Positions 49,538 through 58,070 of a stretch of DNA of 64,000 nt are shown here, in pieces; the first letter of the stretch is position 1, and each line of letters starts with the position of its first letter. This stretch comes from an uncultured bacterium (lineage in GTDB: Bacteria > Acidobacteriota > Thermoanaerobaculia > Thermoanaerobaculales > Thermoanaerobaculaceae), in contig CALEVZ010000017.1 in the NCBI GenBank assembly GCA_937924755.1, positions 40,532 through 104,531 on the forward strand, read 5' to 3'. The notes under the pieces are model-generated. The model did no database searches. It was given only the letters and a program-made list of their open reading frames with translations, and had not been told where the DNA came from. A program made the translations under genes and the position numbers.

Positions 49538-51154
49538 ATGGAAAAGACCCGCGAAGAGCTGCTACAGATCGACTTCAAACCGCCGGCGAAGAGCTGGATG
49601 GATCCCCACATCGACTTCGAGGCGCGCCGGGGTTCCTGGTCCTACCCCGGGGCACCCAAGAACCTGCGCTACATGGGCTACCCCAACCCCCGGGAGTGGT
49701 CGCCCACCGACGCCGACTGGAAGCTGCCGGCCAACTGGAAGCAAATCATCTTCGAGGGGATGCGGGAGCTGCTCTCCAAGTACCGCTCCTTCAAGGTGTT
49801 CATGGACATCTGCGTGCGCTGCGGGGCGTGCGCCGACAAGTGCCACTTCTACCTGGGCTCCGGCGACCCCAAGAACATGCCGGTGCTGCGGGCCGAGCTG
49901 CTGCGCTCGGTGTACCGCAAGGACTTCACCACCGCCGGCAAGATCCTGGGCTCCCTGGCCGGGGGGCGGGAGCTGACCCTGGAGGTGGTGAAGGAGTGGT
50001 TCTACTACTTCTACCAGTGCACCGAGTGCCGCCGCTGTTCGGTGTTCTGCCCGTACGGCATCGACACCGCCGAGATCACCATGATGGCCCGCGAGCTGCT
50101 CAACCTGGTGGGCGTCAACATCAACTGGGCGGTGGAACCGATCGCCAACTGCCACCGCACCGGCAACCACCTCGGCATCCAGCCGCACACCTTCAAGGAC
50201 AACATCGAGTTCCTGATGGACGAGCTGGAAGAGGTGACCGGCGTGCGGGTGGAGCCGTCGATCAACCGCAAGGGGGCGGAGATCCTCTTCGTCGTGCCCT
50301 CCGCCGACTACTTCGCCGACCCCGGCATCTATACCTTCATGGGGTACCTGCTGCTGTTCCACCAACTGGGGCTGGACTACACGCTCTCGGCGTACGCCTC
50401 AGAAGGGGGGAACTTCGGTCTGTTCACCTCCGCCGACACCATCAAGAAGCTTAACTACAAGATCTACCATGAGGCCAAGCGCCTAGGCGTGAAGTGGATC
50501 ATCGGCGGCGAGTGCGGCCATATGTGGCGGGTGTTGCACCAGTACATGGACACCATGAACGGCCCGGCCGACTTTCTCGAGGTGCCGAAAAGTCCCTTCA
50601 CCGGCACCGTCTTCGCCAACGCCGCCTCCACCAAGACGGTTCATATCTGCGAGTTCACCGCCGATCTCATCCGCCACGGCAAGCTCAAGCTCGACCCCTC
50701 GCGCAACGATCACTGGCGGGTGACGTTCCACGATTCCTGCAACCCCGCCCGCGCTCTCGGCCTGTTCGAGGAGCCCCGCTACATCATCAAGAACGTCTGC
50801 AACGCGTTTTTCGAGATGCCCGAGAACACCATCCGCGAGCAGACCTTCTGCTGTGCCGGCGGAGCGGGTCTGGGAAACGACGAGAACATGGAGGCGCGGC
50901 TGCGCGGCGGCTACCCCCGGGCCAACGCCGTGCAGTACGTGCGCGACCGCTTCGGCGTCAACCTCATGTCGTGCATCTGCGCCATCGATCGCGCCACCCT
51001 GACCACCATGGTGGAGTACTGGGCGCCGGAGGTGAAGATTTCGGGGGTGCACGAGCTGGTCGCCAACGCCCTGGTGGTCGATGGGGAGAAGGAACGCACG
51101 ACCGACCTGCGCGGCCAGCCGCTGGCGGGAAAGGAGGACAAAGCCCATGTATGA
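49538..51154 (+). CDS. dsrK: DsrK, catalytic CCG iron-sulfur subunit of DsrMKJOP
   Basis: A 538-residue HdrD-like protein proposed to reduce the DsrC trisulfide. Ferredoxin clusters use Cys92/95/98/102 and Cys161/164/167/171. The single CCG-type active-site region includes GECGHMWR, HDSCNPAR, FCCAGGAGLG (Cys438, Cys439) and CICAIDRAT. The N-terminal KSWMDPHIDFEA region is typical of DsrK. It overlaps dsrJ by eight bases. Confidence 0.96.
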   Translation: MEKTREELLQIDFKPPAKSWMDPHIDFEARRGSWSYPGAPKNLRYMGYPNPREWSPTDADWKLPANWKQIIFEGMRELLSKYRSFKVFMDICVRCGACADKCHFYLGSGDPKNMPVLRAELLRSVYRKDFTTAGKILGSLAGGRELTLEVVKEWFYYFYQCTECRRCSVFCPYGIDTAEITMMARELLNLVGVNINWAVEPIANCHRTGNHLGIQPHTFKDNIEFLMDELEEVTGVRVEPSINRKGAEILFVVPSADYFADPGIYTFMGYLLLFHQLGLDYTLSAYASEGGNFGLFTSADTIKKLNYKIYHEAKRLGVKWIIGGECGHMWRVLHQYMDTMNGPADFLEVPKSPFTGTVFANAASTKTVHICEFTADLIRHGKLKLDPSRNDHWRVTFHDSCNPARALGLFEEPRYIIKNVCNAFFEMPENTIREQTFCCAGGAGLGNDENMEARLRGGYPRANAVQYVRDRFGVNLMSCICAIDRATLTTMVEYWAPEVKISGVHELVANALVVDGEKERTTDLRGQPLAGKEDKAHV

Positions 51155-51530
51155 CGGGGGCAAGATCTTGGCCGGCATTGCTATTTTCCTCGGTTTGGTG
51201 CTACTGCCGGTGTGGCACAACGCGGTGGTGGCCTCGGCGCCCCGGCCAGAGGTGAAGACTCCGACCCACGAGAAACACTGCGTGGACAGCGCCGCCGTCA
51301 TGCGCGCCTCGCACATGAACGTGCTGGACCAGTGGCGGGACGCCGTGGTGCGGGAGGGGGTGCGCACCACCGTGACGCCCACTGGCATGACCGTGTCCAT
51401 GAGCCTGACCAAGACATGCATGAATTGCCACGCCAACAAGAAGGAGTTTTGCGACGCCTGCCACAACTACCTGGCGGTGTCGCCCACCTGCTGGGAGTGC
51501 CACGTGGAACCGAAGGGGAGTTCGTCATGA
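51147..51530 (+). CDS. dsrJ: DsrJ, periplasmic tri-haem cytochrome c
   Basis: A 127-residue protein anchored by an N-terminal helix (ILAGIAIFLGLVLLPVW). It has three haem c sites: CMNCH (91-95), CDACH (102-106) and CWECH (115-119). Cys45 in HEKHC sits where an unusual His/Cys haem ligand is known in the purple-sulfur-bacterial homologue. ATG 51147 begins eight bases inside dsrK. It completes the periplasmic arm of the complex. Confidence 0.95.
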   Translation: MYDGGKILAGIAIFLGLVLLPVWHNAVVASAPRPEVKTPTHEKHCVDSAAVMRASHMNVLDQWRDAVVREGVRTTVTPTGMTVSMSLTKTCMNCHANKKEFCDACHNYLAVSPTCWECHVEPKGSSS

Positions 51531-52276
51531 AGGCGGGGCGCAGGAGTTTTCTAAAAAACGCCGGGCTCGGCGCCCTGGGCCTGGCCGCCAGCAAGGCTTT
51601 CCCCGCGGGGGCGGAAGGCGCCAAGGCCGGCGGCGGCCCGCGTTGGGCGATGCTGATCGACACCCGCAAGTGTCTGGAAGAAAAAGAATGTGCCAAGTGC
51701 GCCGAGGCTTGCCACGAGGCCCACAACGTGCCCACCCTGCCCAACCCCCGCCACGAGGTGAAATGGATCTGGAAAGAGAACTTCAGGGAGGCGTTCCCCG
51801 ACCAGGAAGCGGAGTACTTCGACGAGGTGCTGACCTCCAGCAAGATGCTGGTGTTCTGCAACCACTGCGACAAGCCGCCGTGTACCAGGGTGTGTCCCAC
51901 CCAGGCCACCTGGCGGCGGGCCGATGGCGTCGTGATGATGGACTGGCACCGTTGCATCGGCTGCCGCTACTGCGTCGCCGCCTGCCCTTACGGTTCGCGG
52001 TCGTTCAACTGGATAGATCCGAGGCCGCACCTGGCCAACGTCACTCCCACCTACCCCACTCGCACCAGGGGGGTGGTGGAGAAGTGCACCTTCTGCGAGG
52101 AGCGCCTGCCGGAACACCGGTCCCCCGCCTGCGTCGAGGCGTGTGAGGCCAAGGCCATGATGTTCGGTGATCTGGCCGACCCCACCTCGGAGATTCGCGA
52201 GGTGCTGCGCACCCGCTTTGCAGTTCGACGGCGACCCGGTCTCGGGACCCACCCCGAGATCTTTTACCTGGTGTGA
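51527..52276 (+). CDS. dsrO: DsrO, periplasmic ferredoxin-like subunit
   Basis: A 249-residue iron-sulfur protein with a Tat signal (GRRSFLKNAG, then a hydrophobic stretch to ASKAFPAGAEG). Four [4Fe-4S] sites are indicated by CLEEKECAKCAEAC, CNHCDKPPCTRVC, CIGCRYCVAACPYG and CTFC...CVEAC. DsrO pairs with DsrP on the periplasmic face. The start overlaps the dsrJ stop (ATGA). Confidence 0.95.
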   Translation: MKAGRRSFLKNAGLGALGLAASKAFPAGAEGAKAGGGPRWAMLIDTRKCLEEKECAKCAEACHEAHNVPTLPNPRHEVKWIWKENFREAFPDQEAEYFDEVLTSSKMLVFCNHCDKPPCTRVCPTQATWRRADGVVMMDWHRCIGCRYCVAACPYGSRSFNWIDPRPHLANVTPTYPTRTRGVVEKCTFCEERLPEHRSPACVEACEAKAMMFGDLADPTSEIREVLRTRFAVRRRPGLGTHPEIFYLV

Positions 52277-52283
52277 GGTGCCC

Positions 52284-53441
52284 ATGCTGGAAAAAGCTCT
52301 TGTCGGCAACCGTTCCTACTGGGGTTGGCTGGCGCTGCTGGCCGGCATCATCGCCGTGGGGGCGTTTTTCTACCTGCGCCAGTTCGCCGTGGGCTTAGGG
52401 ATCACAGGGCTGTCGCGCGACGTCACCTGGGGGTTTTACATTGCCCAATTCACCTTCCTGGTGGGAGTGGCCGCCTCGGCGGTAATGGTGGTGTTGCCCT
52501 ACTACCTGCACAACTACAAGGCGTTTGGCAAGATGACCATCCTCGGCGAGTTTCTCGCCATCGCCGCGGTGATCATGTGCATGCTGTTCATCTTCGTGGA
52601 CATGGGTCAGCCCACCCGGGTCTTGAACGTGATCCTCTACCCCACCCCCAAGTCGCTGATGTTCTGGGACATGGTGTCGCTCTCGGGATATCTGGTGCTG
52701 AACGTGCTCATCTCCCACGTCACCCTGGATGCCGAGCGCAAGGGAATTGCGCCGCCCTCCTGGATCAAGCCCATTATCATTCTGTCGATCCCCTGGGCGA
52801 TCAGCATCCACACGGTAACGGCGTTCCTCTACTCCGGTCTGGCGGCGCGCCCGTTCTGGATGACCGCAGTGCTGGCACCGCGCTTTTTGGCGTCGGCGTT
52901 TGCCGCCGGTCCGGCGTTGCTCATCCTCATGACCTTGCTGATCCGCCGCCTGACCCGTTTCGACCCGGGTCGGGAACCGCTGCAGCGGCTGGCGGTGATC
53001 GTCACCTACGCCATGACCATGAACGTGTTCCTGATCCTGATGGAACTGTTTACCGGCCTCTATTCGGCCATCCCGGAGCACGTGGCGCACTTCAAGTTCC
53101 TCTACGTGGGGCTGGAGGGCAACACCACCCTGGTGCCATGGATGTGGACCTCAGTGGTCCTGGCGGTGCTGGCGCTGGTGCTGCTGCTCAATCCCCATAC
53201 CCGGGGCAAGGAGAAGACGCTCATCGTCGCCTGCCTGGCGGTGTTCTTCTCCATCTGGATCGACAAGGGGCTGGGAATGGTGGTGACCGGGTTTGTGCCC
53301 TCGCCTCTGGGGCACGTCACCTCCTACTGGCCGACCCTGCCCGAGGTGGCCATCTCGGTGGGGATCTACGCCGTCGGGGCGCTGGTGATCACCATCTTCT
53401 ACCACATCGCCCTGTCGGTGCGGGGCGAGATCGCCCACTAG
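52284..53441 (+). CDS. dsrP: DsrP, NrfD-family quinone-interacting membrane subunit
   Basis: A 385-residue NrfD/PsrC-type protein with about ten membrane spans. Landmarks are SRDVTWGFYIAQFTFLVGVA, the FVDMGQPTR loop, WAISIHTVTAFLYSGLAARPFW and the ELFTGLYSAIPEH segment. DsrP is the second quinone-handling subunit of DsrMKJOP. ATG 52284 follows GAGG. The CoA-disulfide-reductase-like gene starts 12 bases after its end. Confidence 0.95.
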   Translation: MLEKALVGNRSYWGWLALLAGIIAVGAFFYLRQFAVGLGITGLSRDVTWGFYIAQFTFLVGVAASAVMVVLPYYLHNYKAFGKMTILGEFLAIAAVIMCMLFIFVDMGQPTRVLNVILYPTPKSLMFWDMVSLSGYLVLNVLISHVTLDAERKGIAPPSWIKPIIILSIPWAISIHTVTAFLYSGLAARPFWMTAVLAPRFLASAFAAGPALLILMTLLIRRLTRFDPGREPLQRLAVIVTYAMTMNVFLILMELFTGLYSAIPEHVAHFKFLYVGLEGNTTLVPWMWTSVVLAVLALVLLLNPHTRGKEKTLIVACLAVFFSIWIDKGLGMVVTGFVPSPLGHVTSYWPTLPEVAISVGIYAVGALVITIFYHIALSVRGEIAH

Positions 53442-53453
53442 CGAGCGGGGGGC

Positions 53454-55118
53454 GTGGCGGTGCGACGGGTGGTGGTCGTGGGGGCGTCAGCGGCGGGTTT
53501 GAAGTGCGCCTGCCGCCTGGCCCGCATTGCTCCCAGCTGGCAGGTCACCGTGGTGGAGGAGCGCCCGCTCTTCTCCTACGCCGCCTGCGGCCTGCCCTAC
53601 GTGCTCTCCGGCGACGTGGACGACCCCGACGCCCTCCGCCGCACCGCCGACGGGACCCTGCGGGATGAGGCGTACTTCGCCCATGTCAAGGGGGTAGAGA
53701 TACGGTCAGGTTGGCGGGCCATCGCCATCGACCTCGAGGGCAAGCGACTGCGACTGGCGGGCAGGGACGGGGGTGAGGACACCCTGTCGTGGGACGAACT
53801 GGTGCTGGCCACGGGGGCTCGGCCGCGGCGCCTGCCGTTCCAAGGTGACCACCCGCGAGTGGGAGCGTTTCATACCTTCGAGGATCTGCAGCGCCTGCGC
53901 CGGGGCCTGGAGCGAGGTGAGATCGGCCGGGTGGGGGTGATCGGTGCCGGACCGGTGGGGTGCGAGCTGGCGGAGGCATTCAGGGCGCTGTGGGGAGCTG
54001 AGGTGACGCTGCTGGAGCAGGGTCCCTGGCCCCTGCCCGGGCTGGTGGATCGGGAGGTGGGGGCGGTGGTGGCGGCAGCCCTTGAGGCCGGCGGGGTGCG
54101 CCTGGTCTGCGAGGCGGCCGTGACGGCCATCGACCCCTCGAACGAGTCGGTGAGGGTGATGTGGGGCGGCGGGGAGGTGGACGTCGATGTGGCGGTGGTG
54201 GCCGTGGGGGTCGAGCCCGCCACCGAGCTGGCGGCCGCCGCCGGGGCGATGCTTGCCGCCGGCGGGGCGATCGGGGTGGACGAGCGCATGGCCACCTCAT
54301 TGCCGGGGGTGTGGGCGGTGGGCGACTGCATCGCCGTCCCCCACGCAGTGCTTCCAACGCCGGTATTCCTGCCGCTGGGGTCGCTGGCCAACCGACAGGG
54401 GCGGGTGGCCGCCAACGTCATCGCCGGCCGAGCCGATCGCCTGCCGCCGGTGGCTGGCGCCATGGCGATCAAGGTGTTTGACTGCCACCTGGCCGCCACC
54501 GGCATCACGGCCGCCCAGGCGGGGCGGCACGGGGTGCCGGCCGCGAGCGTCTGGGTGACCGCCCACGACCGCGCTCACTATTGGCCGGAGGCGGATGAAA
54601 TCGCCCTCGCACTGGTGTACGACCCGACCACCCGGCGGGTGCTGGGGGTGCAGGGGGTGGGCTCGGCGGAGGCGATCAAGCGCGTCGACGTGGCCACTCA
54701 GGTCATCGCCCGGGGTGGAACCATTGATGAGCTGGCCCAGGTGGAGCACGCCTACGCCCCGCCCTACGCCCCCGCCCTGGATCCCCTGGCGGTGGCGGCC
54801 TTTGCCGCCCAGAACCAGGAGGAGGGTTTGCCGGCCCGGTCGCCACTGGCACCGCTGGAGGGGGTTACGTTGCTGGATGTGCGGCACCAGTGGGAGCGGG
54901 AGGAGCGCCCCGCCAACGGCGGCCATGCCCTGGCGGTACCCCTGGGGGAGCTGCGCGGCGAGGTGGAGGCGCTCCCGGTAAACGCCGGCCTAGTGGTGTG
55001 TGAGCGGGGGGCGCGGGCGGCGGAGGCGGTACGCATGCTGGCGGTGGCGGGTCGGCGCGCTGCCTACCTGGGTGGAGGATTGCGATGGCGGCAGCTGCTG
55101 CGCTGGGGGCGGCCGTGA
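53454..55118 (+). CDS. CoA-disulfide reductase/polysulfide reductase-like flavoprotein with rhodanese domain
   Basis: A 554-residue pyridine-nucleotide-disulfide family protein. The FAD motif GASAAG is at 10-15. The single redox cysteine is Cys45 in SYAACGLPY, as in CoA-disulfide reductases and NADH-dependent polysulfide reductases. A second Rossmann motif, GVIGAGPVG, lies near 160. The C-terminal rhodanese domain (about 465-554) has its active-site cysteine at Cys516 in VVCERGARA. CoADR-rhodanese fusions handle CoA persulfide or polysulfide with NADH. Location after dsrP suggests recycling of sulfane sulfur. The start is GTG 53454. Confidence 0.88.
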   Translation: MAVRRVVVVGASAAGLKCACRLARIAPSWQVTVVEERPLFSYAACGLPYVLSGDVDDPDALRRTADGTLRDEAYFAHVKGVEIRSGWRAIAIDLEGKRLRLAGRDGGEDTLSWDELVLATGARPRRLPFQGDHPRVGAFHTFEDLQRLRRGLERGEIGRVGVIGAGPVGCELAEAFRALWGAEVTLLEQGPWPLPGLVDREVGAVVAAALEAGGVRLVCEAAVTAIDPSNESVRVMWGGGEVDVDVAVVAVGVEPATELAAAAGAMLAAGGAIGVDERMATSLPGVWAVGDCIAVPHAVLPTPVFLPLGSLANRQGRVAANVIAGRADRLPPVAGAMAIKVFDCHLAATGITAAQAGRHGVPAASVWVTAHDRAHYWPEADEIALALVYDPTTRRVLGVQGVGSAEAIKRVDVATQVIARGGTIDELAQVEHAYAPPYAPALDPLAVAAFAAQNQEEGLPARSPLAPLEGVTLLDVRHQWEREERPANGGHALAVPLGELRGEVEALPVNAGLVVCERGARAAEAVRMLAVAGRRAAYLGGGLRWRQLLRWGRP

Positions 55119-56152
55119 TCCCGGGGGCAACGCCGGTGGCCATGGTGGGGATCGACCACCACGTGGCAGGGGTGGATCTGCTGGCCCGGGCGTGTGGGCA
55201 GGCGCGGGAGTTGCCAGCCATCCGCGCCCTTTCCGGCGGGGTGGTGGCCGTGAGCACCTGTCACCGACGGGAGCTGTACCTGGAGGGTGTTGCCCCAGCC
55301 GGTCTGTCCATGCTGGCGGAGCGCTGGCTGGGCGCGGAGGCGGCCGGATGGGCGGTAGTGCGCCGGGGCTACGAGGCGGTGGTGCACCTACTGCGGGTGG
55401 GGGCGGGACTGGAGTCGGTGGTCCTGGGCGAGGACCAAATCCTGGGGCAGCTGCGCTCCGCCTACCGCGAGGCGTGCGCCGGATCCCTCGCCGGACCAGT
55501 GTTGCACCGGCTTTTTCACGCCGCCTTCCGCACCGGCAAGCGGGTGCGGAGCGAAACGGAGCTGGGAAGCGGCGGGCGCTCGCTGGCCGGTACGGCGGTG
55601 AATCTCATCGAGCGCCGCCTGGGGGGCCTGGATTGCGCCGCGGTGTTGGTGCTGGGGGCGGGGGAGATGGCGACCGTCGCCGCCGGCCGCCTGCGCGACC
55701 GCGGGGCCGGGCGGATCGTGATCTCCTCCCGCACCCTAGCTCGCGCCGAGGCGCTGGCGGCGGCGGTGGGGGGTGACGCGGTGCCGTGGGAGTGGCGGGA
55801 GCAGGCGGTGGCGGCGGCCGACGCCGTCGTGTCGGCGGTATCCTCGCCCAACCCGGTGATTTCCGCCGCAGCGTTGGGTGCCCTTGCCACCGGCCGCCGC
55901 CGGGTGGTGGTGGATCTGGGACTTCCCCGCAACGTCGAGGGTCTTCGCGAGCTGCCTGCCGGCGTCGAGCTCATCGACCTGGACGGTCTTCGTGCCCACC
56001 TGGCCAGCTCGGCGGCGCGACGCGCCGACGCCGTGGCTGCGGCGGAGGCCATCGTAGCCGAGGAAGCCAACGTCTTCGCCGCCTGGCTGGCGTCCCGTGC
56101 GGCGGGTGACGTACACTCCCGGCTGTGCTGCCGGCGAGGCGCCGTCGGGTAG
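55115..56152 (+). CDS. hemA: Glutamyl-tRNA reductase
   Basis: HemA makes glutamate-1-semialdehyde from Glu-tRNA, the first step of tetrapyrrole synthesis. The 345-residue product has VGIDHHVAGVDLL at the N-terminus. The catalytic Cys49 lies in STCHR (usually STCNR). GLESVVLGEDQILGQLR and a Rossmann VLVLGAGEMA follow. It is shorter than typical HemA (over 400), mainly by loss of the C-terminal dimerisation helices. GTG 55115 overlaps the upstream stop (GTGA). An ATG 30 bases upstream and one at 55142 are alternatives. The siroheme synthase follows. Confidence 0.9.
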   Translation: MIPGATPVAMVGIDHHVAGVDLLARACGQARELPAIRALSGGVVAVSTCHRRELYLEGVAPAGLSMLAERWLGAEAAGWAVVRRGYEAVVHLLRVGAGLESVVLGEDQILGQLRSAYREACAGSLAGPVLHRLFHAAFRTGKRVRSETELGSGGRSLAGTAVNLIERRLGGLDCAAVLVLGAGEMATVAAGRLRDRGAGRIVISSRTLARAEALAAAVGGDAVPWEWREQAVAAADAVVSAVSSPNPVISAAALGALATGRRRVVVDLGLPRNVEGLRELPAGVELIDLDGLRAHLASSAARRADAVAAAEAIVAEEANVFAAWLASRAAGDVHSRLCCRRGAVG

Positions 56153-56261
56153 GTCCTTCCGTCTATTGCCCAGGACAGGCGACAGCTGGGGGTTGCCTCC
56201 AGCTACTTGGCCGTGCCTCTGGCGCGGCCGCGGGGTGGCGGGCCGGGACAAGGGGCCGGAC

Positions 56262-58070
56262 ATGTTCCCGGTGATGTTGAACCTGACCGGGCGGCGCTGC
56301 CTGGTGGTGGGTGGGGGTGGGGTGGCGCTTCGGAAAGTAGATGCGCTGCTGGGGGAGGGGGCGGAGATCACGGTGGTGGCGCCGGAACCCCAGGCGCGGC
56401 TCGAGGCCCTGGCCGCAGCCGGGAAGCTGCGGCTGGAACGCCGCTCCTACCTCCCGGGGGAGGCCGGCGGCTTCGCCCTCGTCTTCGCGGCCACCGACGA
56501 TCGCGAGGTCAACCGGCGGGTCTTCGAGGACGCCGAGGCCGCCGGCATCTGGGCCAACGTCGCCGATGACCCCCAGCTGTGCAGCTTCCACCTGCCGGCG
56601 CGCGTGCGGCGCGGTGAGCTGCAGTTCGCCATCTCCTCGTCGGGGCAAGCGCCTTTCGCCACGCGCCGCCTGCGCCAGGTGTTGGAACGGCGGTTCGGGC
56701 AGGAGTGGGGGGAGTGGCTGGCGGCGGCAGGGGAGTTTCGCCGGCGGGTTCGCGGCCTGCGCCTTCCCCCGGCCAGCGAGGAAGGTCTCTTCGACACCTT
56801 CTTCGCCGCCACGGTGACCCCCACGACCCTGAAATGCCGGGTACCGCTGACCGAGGAGGTGGAGGGGTGGCTGGCTACCGTGGCGGGAGAGGAAGACGCT
56901 GCCGGAGCGCCTGTGCCCTCGGAAGACGCCTCGCTCCCCGCGCCGTCGGCGCCCGGCCTGGTTAGTCTGGTGGGAGCCGGACCGGGCAATTCCGGCTTGC
57001 TGACCCTGCGGGGGCGGCGGCGGCTTCTGGCCGCGGACGCGGTGGTGTGCGACCGCCTGGCCGAAGCGGCGCTCCCCCCCGACCTCCCCGAGGGCGTGGA
57101 AATCCACTGCGTGGGTAAGGTGGCGGGCAACCATCCCACGCCCCAGGAGGAGATCAACGCTCTGTTGGTTCGCCTGGCCCGCCAGGGCAAGCGGGTGGTG
57201 CGCCTCAAAGGCGGCGATCCCTTCGTCTTCGGGCGGGGAGGAGAAGAGGGGGAGGCGCTGCGGGCGGCGGGGGTGCCCTTCGAGGTCGTTCCCGGGGTCA
57301 CCGCCGGGGTGGCCGTGCCAGCCTACGCGGGTATTCCGGTGACCCACCGGCGGGAGGCGGTGCGGGTGACTTTTCTCACCGCCCACGAGACCATTAAGAG
57401 CGGCGGTCCGCAGGTGCGCTGGGATCTGCTGGCCCATGACCCCCACGCCACCATCGTGGGGTACATGGGGGTGACCAGCCTGCCAGTGGTCACCCAGCGA
57501 CTCCTGCAGGAGGGGATGGCGCCCGACACCCCGGCGGCCATCATCGAGCGCGGCACTACGGCCGCCCAGCGAGTGGTCACCTCCACCCTGGCCCACCTGG
57601 CCGCCGACGCGACCGCTGCCGGGATCGAACCTCCCGCACTGTTCGTCATTTCGCCAGCGGTGCGGCATGCGCCGTTGCTCGACTGGTTTTCCACCCGCCC
57701 CCTGGCCGGGCGGCGTGTGCTGGTCCCGGCCCCGGCGCCGGAAGTGGTCGAGGCCCTGGATGTGCTGGGCGCGGACGTGGTGGAATGCCCGCTGCCTCCT
57801 TCATCGGCGGCGCGCCTGGTGATCGCCTCCTCGCCGCTGACCGGTTGTGTGCTGGCCACCCGCGACGAGGTGGAGGCACTGGACGGTGAGCGTTCCCGCC
57901 CCGGCTGGGACGGGGGGGTGGTGGTGTGGTGTCGATCCAGCGCGGCGGCCGAGCGGGCGCGCCAGCTGGGGTGGCGACGGGTGGTGGAGGTGGGTGAAAC
58001 CCTGGCCGATCTGCTCCGCTTTATGACAGGACGGTCGCCCATGGCGGCCGGTCACCGCCACGGGGGATGA
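56262..58070 (+). CDS. Siroheme synthase fusion: precorrin-2 dehydrogenase/ferrochelatase + SUMT + shortened HemD-like tail
   Basis: A 602-residue fusion. Residues 1-215 are a CysG N-terminal/Met8p-type dehydrogenase-ferrochelatase (VVGGGGVALRK at 15-25, FAATDDREVN). Residues 232-465 are uroporphyrinogen III C-methyltransferase, with GLVSLVGAGPGNSGLLTLRG, VVRLKGGDPFVFGRGGEE and VPGVTAGVAVPAYAGIPVTH. Residues 475-602 start LAGRRVLVPAP like uroporphyrinogen III synthase but are only about half the usual length. The product is siroheme for DsrAB, and perhaps haem through the siroheme-dependent route. ATG 56262 is preceded by only a weak ribosome site. The stop overlaps the PhnD-like gene. Confidence 0.88.
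   Translation: MFPVMLNLTGRRCLVVGGGGVALRKVDALLGEGAEITVVAPEPQARLEALAAAGKLRLERRSYLPGEAGGFALVFAATDDREVNRRVFEDAEAAGIWANVADDPQLCSFHLPARVRRGELQFAISSSGQAPFATRRLRQVLERRFGQEWGEWLAAAGEFRRRVRGLRLPPASEEGLFDTFFAATVTPTTLKCRVPLTEEVEGWLATVAGEEDAAGAPVPSEDASLPAPSAPGLVSLVGAGPGNSGLLTLRGRRRLLAADAVVCDRLAEAALPPDLPEGVEIHCVGKVAGNHPTPQEEINALLVRLARQGKRVVRLKGGDPFVFGRGGEEGEALRAAGVPFEVVPGVTAGVAVPAYAGIPVTHRREAVRVTFLTAHETIKSGGPQVRWDLLAHDPHATIVGYMGVTSLPVVTQRLLQEGMAPDTPAAIIERGTTAAQRVVTSTLAHLAADATAAGIEPPALFVISPAVRHAPLLDWFSTRPLAGRRVLVPAPAPEVVEALDVLGADVVECPLPPSSAARLVIASSPLTGCVLATRDEVEALDGERSRPGWDGGVVVWCRSSAAAERARQLGWRRVVEVGETLADLLRFMTGRSPMAAGHRHGG

Noticed and set aside
40117-53441. Interpretation as an oxidative (sulfur-oxidising) dsr cluster because dsrL is present
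   Set aside because: dsrD is present, dsrEFH is absent from the cluster, and DsrL also occurs in sulfite reducers and disproportionators. The reductive reading fits better.
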